Source: Trichosporon coremiiforme
Lineage: Eukaryota > Basidiomycota > Tremellomycetes > Trichosporonales > Trichosporonaceae
Length of the DNA: 64,000 bases
Reading direction: 5' to 3'
Assembly: GCA_039545355.1 (NCBI GenBank)
Contig: BCJJ01000014.1
Coordinates: forward strand, 122,999-186,998
Position 1 is the first letter of the stretch; every line of letters starts with the position of its first letter. Below are positions 56,721 through 64,000 of this stretch, one piece after another. Position numbers and translations under genes: made by a program. The notes beneath the pieces are model-generated. The model worked only from the letters and a program-made list of their open reading frames with translations. It was not told where the DNA came from and searched no databases.

Positions 56721-57157
56721 GCGTACGACAGTATACCGCTATCGGGCGAGTCCCATAGCGTCATCGAGAGATGCGATGTGATTATGATGCAAAGGAGATC
56801 CGGTGCATGGGCGTATGTGTAGCTAGTGTGTCACTGTACGCGGTCATGACTTTCTGAGGGAAGGCGTTGCGGTGCCGCGACACGCCACTGACGTTGTTGA
56901 CAGGATTGCTACTTGACGACGAGCGCACGTGACCTAAGCGCACGTGGCACATCTGACTGGGTCTGTGTCGCTCGGATCCGAGCCGCTGGTGGAGGGTCTA
57001 CACGTTCGAGTGCAATCTTTATCGGCCGCTCTTGATTCTGCATCTCTCGTGAACAACACATACCCACACGCATAGGATTTCATCGACGTACGGTATAAGC
57101 GATACACAAGCATTGAATTTCGGCAACCCGCCATTTGTGACAGCGACGACGAACACG
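56721..57157. other. intergenic region between NOT2 and SQS1
   Basis: 437 nt, tandem genes. Probably the NOT2 3' end and SQS1 promoter. Nothing else recognised. Confidence 0.45.
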
Positions 57158-60100
57158 ATGCCGAGACAGAGTTTCAACGACTTCTTGGGACTAGGATCAC
57201 CAGGACCTTCCCGGGGACGCGGCGGCGGCCAGCGAGGTCGCGGACGAGGCGGATCTCGAGGAAGAGGAGGATTTGGAGGAGGAAGTAGGGGAGGAGGACG
57301 AGGAGGTGGCCGCGGAGGCGGTGCGGCTCGCGGTGGCGGCCGGCCAGTCCGCGGTGGCCGCTTTGGAGCCGACTACTCCAACATGGGGCTCGACTACAAC
57401 AAGGTCAACGCGAGCAGTAACAACTACAAGCGGATGCGTGAGTAACAGAAGTGCCTGAAGAAAAGTTTCCTCTTTCTCCTTGGTCCATCTGCATCGCTCT
57501 ACCTCGAGAGCTGCTCGGGATTATCACCAGCTGACGACAGAAATCCAAGTCGAGCCCTTTGGCCCGCAAACGCCGCGTGACACGCCCGATCGACCGCGAG
57601 AGCAGTTCCGAGGACGAGGGCGAGGAATTCGTGGTGGAATAGGACTGGGACGTGCTACGCCCTCGAGCGGAGCGCGTACACCAACAACGGGTCTGGGATC
57701 TGGATCGCGTCGCCACCCGGCTGTCATCCTCGATGGCGTCGTGACCTGGGGCGGCGGCTGGGCGCCGCTATTCATCAAGGCCGGCGAACTGTTCCGCGAC
57801 GGAGAGGTCGATGTGAAGGACGAAGAGGGTGAGTGCTCCAATCTGAGGTTGCTCGGGAACGGACATTGTGAAGACCCGGCCGGAGCGGGGCTCCCCGAGG
57901 CGATCTGAGAGGAACCATCGATTGGTCAGTCTCTGGGGGATGCTGTGCATGTGCATCTCGTATACTCTGCCATACTAGTTCGCCGAAAATTCTCTCCTCT
58001 GGCATATCTTTAGTGCCGACCGGGACGTTCGAGGTTGAGCGGATTGTGCGGAGGTAGCGACGGAGGTCTCCGATTCGGGTGGCAAACTAAAAAATTCAAA
58101 CGTGGGAGATGGATTCCCGTGACTGACGCCAGACCTCGTCAAGGACGTCGTGATCGAGGACACAGAGGACGACGTTGGAGAAAGCGCTCCCGTCAGCTCT
58201 GCGCAGAGTGAAGATGAAGCTGGACCCGCCAGTGGCCTTCCTTCCGGTGACGATGAGGAGCCTGAAGCCGCCTTGGACGAAAGCGATACATCCACCGTCA
58301 CCGAGGACGAGAATGCCCCTGCTGCTGAGTCTGAAGATTTTGAGGTTGAGAACGTCGGGACCGTCGTTCAGTCCGAGATCGCTGCAGTGCAGACCGAGGT
58401 CGTTACTGCTGATGACGAGGTGCTCATCGAGACTATGACTGCGGTTGTAACTGAGGAGCGCCAGGTGCCTGACGATGATGCCACATCGCCGTCCCCGATC
58501 AACGACGACGAGGGCGCAGAGGATACCACTCTCACGCTAGACTCTGCCGCGGACGCAGATGTTTCTGACCTCTTCTTCGTCGACGACACTGGTGCCGACG
58601 CCCCCATGTCCTGCGAGCAACCGCTCTACGACACTACCGCCTCCTCCGCTCCCGTCGGCTCAGTCGCTCCTCCCGCCGACGATGTGGAGGACATCGTGTT
58701 CCGGCCGCAGCTCATCGCCGATCCCGTGTCTTCTCTCCGTCCAGCTTCCACGTCACGCCCAGAACCCTCGACCGACTTTGAGCTGAGCTCGGTATACATG
58801 GACCCGCGCATCGGCATGAGCCGCAAAGAGAAGAAGGCTGCAAAGCGCGCCAAGCGTGCCAGCCGCAAGAGCCGCAAGCGCCAAGAAGCCCGCATGCGCG
58901 CTGACTCAGACGTCGACTGGGGCTCTGACATGGAGGCTGCTGGCGTCGTTGGCGTCGAGGTCGATGAGCTCGGTGAGCGCTTTGCTTCGGCTGGACTTGA
59001 CGACGAAGATCAGGAGCTGGAGGAAGACGTCGACCCCGACCTCGACTACGAGGCAATGGCTCGCTTTAGCCGTGGCATCGGCTTCGGGCAAGGCACGGGT
59101 GGCGAGATGGCCGTCGATGTTGAGACCGACTCGGACGAGTACGAGGAGTTGCCAACCAAGGGCAAGGCTCCCATTCGGGTGAGTAACTCAGGTTATCTTC
59201 TGGCAGTGCTAACTAGCTGCAGGATCCGTTCAAGGTCGATTCTTCGAACCTCAACTCCTCTGACGAGGAGGATGACAGCGACAGCGACGGAGCCGACGAC
59301 AGCAACGTCAACGCCTTCGATGCCTTGCAAGAGGCTTATGATCAGGAGGAGGAGTCGCCCGACGAGGACAGCTACTTCCAGGGCAACAACACTTGGAACA
59401 CTGAGGACGAGGAAACCTGGTTCGCCGAGAGCATGGAGGATGCTCTTGACGGCGGTGTCATGGCCGCCTCACGCAAGGAGAGGAAGGCGGTCTTCCGCGC
59501 CGTCCAGTCAGGCACGTTCGACGCTGACCTCCCGATCGCGCCAGCGAAGAAGGACAAGAAGGGTTCACACATCCCGCCCGAGCTGCGCGACATGTGGCAG
59601 CGCGACCGCGAGAAGAAGGCCGAGAAGAAGCGTGAACGCGAGGCTCTGCGTATGGCGTTAACGATGGCTGGTCGTAAGGCGACCAAGCTAGGCAGCAAGT
59701 CTGCCGCCGCCAGCATCGCGCACCTGATCCCTGGCAGCGCTTCCCAGGTTGCGGACATGCTCGACGTCTCTGACGACGACTGGAGCGGCATACCCACTCG
59801 CGGCGGCCGAGTCGCCCTTCTTCCCCTCACCCTTAGGCAGATCAACACCCAGATCACCAGCTTCCTCCTTGACAATGGCAAGACTACCCTTCCTCTCCCG
59901 CCCATGGACAAGGAGACGCGTAGGAAGGTCCACATGCTCGCTGAGCTGTATGACCTCAAGTCGAAGTCCAAGGGCAAGGGCAATTCAAGGTTCCCGTGAG
60001 TGACGCCAATCTTGCTGACTTCGTTGCGTGGCCAGCTGACGTCCAGAATCCTCATCAAGTTGGCCCGTTCGCATATGGCGGACGAGGACAAACTCGAGCG

Positions 60101-60722
60101 CCTCCTGGCAGCGTCCGAGAACGCCGGCCAGTCATTCTACAAAGCCCTCTACGCCCGCGGCTCCGGTAAGAAGGGACCCAAGGGACCGAGCGGCGGACCA
60201 TCCGCCCGTGTGCGCGATGGCGAGACTGTTGGAGAAGGCGCAGAGAAGATTGGAGAGGACAATGTCGGCCATCGCCTACTGAGCATGATGGGGTAAGTTG
60301 ACTGGCTCGCGTAGGTCGGGAGTGCCTTTCGAGGTTGGCGTTGGTTTTCAAAGATGACGATATCTTTGGGAAGCTGAGGCTACAATGCTGTAACTCACAT
60401 GGGGCCGAAGCACTGTGTGCTCACTGCTTACTGCTTGGTGTTCGGCCGTCTCCGTGGAGAGCGCAGGGGTGAGCCTGGCGCCAGGAGACACGCCGGAAGT
60501 GCGCGCCTCCCTGAAGCCGAGCCACCGAGCCGACCTATGCGAGCACCAACCTTAGCGATATAGCTCTGCTGACACCGATCACAGATGGAGCGAAGGCGCC
60601 GCTATTGGTCGAGCCGGAGGCCTCGACGTACCGTGAGTATCACCATTACCACAAGTGACATGCTGATCGGCCGAAGAATCACTGCTATTGTCAAGAACAC
60701 GAAGTCCGGCCTTGGGGCGTAA
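57158..60722 (+). CDS. SQS1: R3H and G-patch protein Sqs1 (Prp43 activator type)
   Basis: Seven exons: 57158-57437, 57541-57828, 58133-59178, 59223-59995, 60047-60292, 60585-60632, 60677-60722, phases consistent, 908 residues. The start is an RGG/Gly-rich segment (residues about 18-75), then ELFRDGEVDV and a long acidic disordered region. RKEKKAAKRAKRASRKSRKR (about 425) is basic. The R3H-type domain lies about 735-805 (LPLTLRQINTQITSFLLDNGK, RRKVHMLAELYDLKSKSKGKG). The C-terminal 40 residues form a G-patch (GHRLLSMMGWSEGAAIGRAGG, then VKNTKSGLGA-stop). Yeast Sqs1/Pfa1 activates the DEAH helicase Prp43 in ribosome biogenesis and splicing. The G-patch is split over three exons, the last two only 48 and 46 nt, with a 292-nt intron before them. 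Intron 2 is 304 nt. The final acceptor is AAG. Confidence 0.9.
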
Positions 60723-62810
60723 CTTTGACCTCCGACGACCCCAACACTTCCTGGGTGCTCGACGCAATGCGGCATCCGCCGCTTACCACACTCTACTTCA
60801 AACTCTTTGTGTTTGTAGAAACGCTGCGAACAGCTCACGTTCGTACGGCTTGCCGAGATGGCCGCGGAACGACATTCCATGGAGCAAAGACGATGCGATC
60901 GGACACAGCCATGAATTGGCCGTCAGACAGGCCCAGAGACATGTGCACTTGCACGCGGGGGCCAAGCCCATCTGCAGAAAGGAAATAGAAACAGCATGCA
61001 GTACCTGACTGCCAAGAACGTCCAGTTGGGGGTAAGTCCTACCAGGTCATGGCAACATGTCCAACCATGGTGTGGATTTTCAGTCTCGGGGAAAGGGTTT
61101 TGGCTGGGTGGGCGGAAAAGTCGCCGCCATGGGCACCGGCCTGGGTGCGGCCTTCAACCCTTGTTGCGGGCTTCTCTTGGCAGGCAAACTGATGAAAGCG
61201 CACCCACTTCCGCACCCATATGCTTCAGGGTTACCGAAAAGCTGGGCATTGCGGCCGACAAGTTTATCAGACAAGACAAGAGATGTTGGACCGGCTCTCG
61301 CTGAGCTGTGCATTCTACGCAGTAGTCACCGATAAGCTGTCCTGCGACACGACCAGTGTGATCGACATCCGAGGAACAGCGCTATGCATATCTTGGGATG
61401 ACCCGAGATCTGGTTTGGTACTGCGGGGGGCCAGTGAGCGCAGCAGTGTTGTGTGTTTAGCGATGGATCTGTATGGTCGTGAAGGCGCACATATGGGGAT
61501 GGAGGCGGGGTGATCGAAGCGAAACTTTGGCCGGGACGTCCGGTGGCTAGAACGGCAGAACGTCTGGGTTCTGGAGCCTCCGGGTGCTCCGGGTTCTCCG
61601 GGCTCTCCAGTGAGACCAGTAAGTGACAACTCCAGAATTTTGAGCCATTTTCGGCCGGTGTCTCGTAACCTGGTGAGCACCGTGTCGCGGATTTGTGGGA
61701 ACGTTTGGAATGCCCTTACGTTCGGGCGTTAATGAAAGCGGTAGCGTGCCTTGGCGAGTTATCTGATAACTCTCTGGCACGCGGGCATGAGCAGCCCGGC
61801 CGAAAGTGGCAGCTGGGCGTCTTCTGACTGGACAATGTCAGAGGCGTGGCCAGGGTTGCAGTTAGGGTTGGGACACAACGTATGACTGAATTCTCCAACA
61901 TTGCTCGAGGCCCCTTGCTTCTGCTTACTGCTGAGCCCCAGTCCCACCGACTTTCTCGACAATACCCCCTGAATGGGATGGCGGGTGCTAGTGGAGTCCC
62001 TGTTGGATTCTCGTTCGTGCCTCGGTGCGATCATATGATGGCGTCGCCTGCTATTCCTGCACCCTCGGAGGCTTGAGACTCTCCCTGCAGAACCTCCACG
62101 CTCACGAGACACGTCCAGGGTCCCGGACGTTGCTGCAACGTCTTGGCAACGGTAAATCGGGCACAAGGGCAAGGAGCCAAGCGCAAGGCTTCGTCGAGCC
62201 GGCCGTGAGGTGAGGAGAAGACTCTATTTCGAGAGTCTGGCCTATGACAATCGTTTCCTTGGCTCTCCCGGGGCTTGCCAAGAATCCAGACATAGAGTGT
62301 GAGACAAAGCAGACAGCAGAGGCGCACAGACGCCAATCACTGGATGCAGATTAGTGCTCAAGGGGAGGAGACCGAGTCTAGCGTCCCGGGATTGAGCCGC
62401 AGACCTTGTTCTGCAGTCGGGCGTTAGGCAGACTAGCAGAGGAGAAACCTGAGCAGAACCTGGGCAGCATCGGACCGACAGAGCGCCCACCAGCCAGCTG
62501 CGGTCGGTCACTTTCGGGCTGCCTCAGTTCACCCAGTCAGCTGCACGCAAGGGGGAGCCGTTGGAAAGAGCTGAGATGACTCAGGAGCAGGACACCGGAT
62601 CGGGGCAAATGGCCCTTGCCGTGGTCCAGAACCCTCCTTGGGTCGGAGGGTATATATGCCTCAGTTTTATCAGATAGGAGGAGAACCCCATCTTATCCTC
62701 AAACCAGTGAGTATCCACTCGTTGAACGAAACAGCCTCATCAGGCCGCCGACTTCAACATTCCTCTCGGCATCCGAGGCACCGAAGCTGACGCCCCATTA
62801 GCTTTTCGAC
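60723..62810. other. 2.1-kb stretch without a recognisable gene
   Basis: 3' flank of SQS1 and promoter region of the ferric-reductase-like gene. A ctccgggnn tandem repeat at about 61577-61611 reads as Gly-X-Y on the minus strand but is only a simple repeat. A short tRNA-like 3' half on the minus strand near 62375-62430 does not fold fully. No gene called. Confidence 0.45.
62651..62697 (+). promoter_or_regulatory. TATA box and GATA-type sites upstream of the ferric-reductase-like gene
   Basis: tatatat at 62651-62657 lies about 155 nt before the ATG. Within the next 40 nt are three GATA cores: ttatc (62667-62671), agata (62672-62676) and ttatc (62693-62697). Iron-responsive GATA factors (Fep1, Urbs1, Cir1 in other fungi) recognise such cores in iron-uptake promoters. 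Control by iron here is inference. Confidence 0.45.
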
Positions 62811-63554
62811 ATGGAGTTCCTCGTCGCTCGTCAAGAGGCCGAGGGCAACGCCGGTGGAGCCGGCGGCCGCTCTGCGGGCCAGAAGGTGACCGACGTCGTC
62901 ACTTCCGCCATCAAGTCTGCCGCCACTGCTGCTGCCGAGGCCGCTACCGGCAAGTCGGGCAAGGGCGAGTCCTCCGGTAAGGGAGAGTCCTCTGCCAAGG
63001 GCGCTTCTTCGGGCAAGTCCTCGGGCGGTGGTCTCATCAACGGTATGGACAAGGCGACCCGCAAGGCTCTTCTCAAGGCTAAGATCTACCGCGCCAACTA
63101 CATTATGTGGTGGGTGACCACGGGAGTCATCGGTGCCATCGCCATCCTGTACCTCCTTCGTATGTGGCGCGCCCACCAGACCCGCAAGCGTGTGGCTGCC
63201 AAGCGTGCCACCGGTGCTGCTGCCACCAACGGCAAGCGGGGCTCAACCCTCGGTGCCGCGCACGCCGGCTGGGCCAACCTCGCCTACGTCCGCACCTGGC
63301 CTCTTTGGATTTACGGCTCGACCTCTGCTGCCGAGTGGTTCTGGACCGCGGCTTACACTGGTATCTGCCTCGGCGTTGGTTTCTGGGGCTGTATCTCCCC
63401 CATCGACGGCAAGCTCGACTACGCCAACCCCATCGGTGTCGTCGCCTTCGCTCAAATGCCCCTTATTGTCGGCCTTGCTTCGCGCAACAACGTCATCTCC
63501 TACATGACCGGCATCTCGTACGAGAAGCTCAACTACAGTGGTGTTTATAAGTAA
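62811..63554 (+). CDS. ferric-reductase-like protein, truncated by transposon insertion
   Basis: Single open frame of 247 residues. Residues 1-80 are Ala/Ser/Lys/Gly-rich. Membrane segments are at about 97-119 (YIMWWVTTGVIGAIAILYLL), 173-197 and 205-224. The sequences RTWPLWIYGSTSAAEW, ISPIDGKLDYANPIGVVAFAQMPLIVGLASRNN and MTGISYEKLNY match the N-terminal membrane part of fungal FRE metalloreductases, which are about 600-800 residues and go on to four haem-ligand His residues, then FAD and NADPH domains. None of that is here. The host sequence ends at the TA of 63534-63535 inside the Tyr codon after residue 241. The last codons and the TAA come from a Tc1-type element. The gene as it stands is presumably non-functional unless excision or splicing restores it. 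The remainder probably lies beyond the window. An intact gene would reduce ferric or cupric ion at the cell surface. Confidence 0.75.
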   Translation: MEFLVARQEAEGNAGGAGGRSAGQKVTDVVTSAIKSAATAAAEAATGKSGKGESSGKGESSAKGASSGKSSGGGLINGMDKATRKALLKAKIYRANYIMWWVTTGVIGAIAILYLLRMWRAHQTRKRVAAKRATGAAATNGKRGSTLGAAHAGWANLAYVRTWPLWIYGSTSAAEWFWTAAYTGICLGVGFWGCISPIDGKLDYANPIGVVAFAQMPLIVGLASRNNVISYMTGISYEKLNYSGVYK

Positions 63555-64000
63555 CCGGACACTCACATGACCTTGTCGCGCGATGCCACATAACTTTTGC
63601 CGTACTGCACCGGTGCCTCTTAAACTTTGCATGCAAGATCAGTCGCGTCTTCTCCATTGACCTAGCATGATGCGGATGCCCAAATCGCCCTCAAAACGCG
63701 GTGCAATCGTCAACTATGCCCAACTTCATGGCATCAGGGCTGCACATCGCCACTTCAAAGTACCTAGAAGTTCAATCAGCGATCTTGTAGCCAAATACGA
63801 AAGGACTGGCTCCACACGCGATCTACCTCGATCAGGCAGACCCAGAACAGTCCCTACGCCGAGTTTCATGCAGAAAGTGGTCACCCTGGCGAAGAGAGAC
63901 CCCGGGGCATCACCTAGAAAGATTGCCACACTCCTCCAGGAGAAGGCCAACAGCTCTGTCTCACCCTCTCGCTCCTCTGTGCGCTTGGCAATGAAGAAGA
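63536..64000 (+). mobile_element. Tc1/mariner-type DNA transposon, left end
   Basis: The element begins CAGTGGTGTTTATAAG directly after a TA dinucleotide (63534-63535). TA target plus a CAGT-type terminus is the hallmark of Tc1/mariner elements. A matching transposase frame starts 131 nt inside. The right end, with the inverted copy and second TA, is outside the window. The insertion lies in the coding frame of the ferric-reductase-like gene, in the same orientation. Confidence 0.72.
63667..64000 (+). CDS. Tc1-type transposase, N-terminal part (runs off window)
   Basis: The open frame from ATG 63667 to the window end covers 111 codons without a stop, with an in-frame stop just upstream of the ATG. 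Residues 5-45 form a helix-turn-helix of the paired/Tc1 kind (KRGAIVNYAQLHGIRAAHRHF, PRSSISDLVAKY), followed by the linker RSGRPRTV containing the GRPR minor-groove motif. A second helical block (FMQKVVTLAKRDPGASPRKIATLLQEK, SRSSVRLAMKK) corresponds to the second HTH. These bind the element's inverted ends. The catalytic DDE/DDD domain is outside the window, so activity cannot be judged. No frame damage is visible in this part. Confidence 0.75.
   Translation, partial: MMRMPKSPSKRGAIVNYAQLHGIRAAHRHFKVPRSSISDLVAKYERTGSTRDLPRSGRPRTVPTPSFMQKVVTLAKRDPGASPRKIATLLQEKANSSVSPSRSSVRLAMKK

Noticed and set aside
61577..61611. Collagen-like Gly-X-Y repeat in a minus-strand frame
   Set aside because: Produced by four copies of a 9-base simple repeat; the rest of the frame is not protein-like.
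62375..62430. tRNA-like 3' half on the minus strand (CTGCAGA anticodon-loop-like, then a TCAATCC loop)
   Set aside because: The T-stem does not pair properly and no acceptor stem or D-arm could be found.

Overview
This is nuclear DNA of a GC-rich, intron-rich basidiomycete yeast. Four things suggest Tremellomycetes, most likely Trichosporonales (Trichosporon, Cutaneotrichosporon or Apiotrichum type): most introns are about 35-50 nt with GTGAGT-type donors and a CTGAC or CTAAC branch site almost touching the acceptor AG; several proteins carry glycine- or glutamine-rich extensions; there is a perilipin-type lipid-droplet protein; and a partial gene at the left edge resembles an F-box-like family I associate with this order. 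The assignment is inference from family resemblance, not a search. Exon coordinates were worked out by hand from splice sites, reading phase and family conservation.

Layout. 1-5.9 kb: an F-box-like gene cut by the window edge (-), a conserved coiled-coil protein (-), and a four-BRCT Dpb11/Rad4/TopBP1 homologue (+). 5.9-12 kb: a long apparently gene-free stretch, a six-exon perilipin/Cap20-like gene (+), and an intron-containing tRNA-Asp(GTC). 12.2-22.7 kb: nuclear cap-binding protein CBP80 (-), divergent from a zf-HIT snoRNP assembly factor (+), then kinesin-1 heavy chain (-) with an 11-nt microexon, and GSK3 kinase (-). 22.7-26.7 kb: a second long non-coding stretch. 26.7-39.3 kb: ATG2 (-), divergent from VPS16 (+), and an F-BAR/SH3 cytokinesis protein of the Hof1/Cdc15 type (-).

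39-54 kb is the accessory-looking part. Long gene-poor DNA holds tiny single-exon genes of 72-106 codons (three on -, one on +), a decayed fifth copy, a 169-aa orphan, a frameshifted remnant and an MFS monocarboxylate-type transporter. The small proteins share a predicted beta-alpha-beta-beta-alpha layout and look like a divergent paralogous family. This is the best candidate here for something undescribed.

54-64 kb: CCR4-NOT subunit NOT2 (+), the R3H/G-patch protein SQS1 (+), another 2-kb non-coding stretch, and the N-terminal third of a ferric-reductase-like gene. That gene is cut by a Tc1/mariner-type transposon starting at 63536 with a TA target; its transposase runs off the window.

Two short divergent promoters pair genes of related function: ATG2/VPS16 (autophagy and vacuolar fusion) and CBP80/HIT1 (cap binding and snoRNP assembly).
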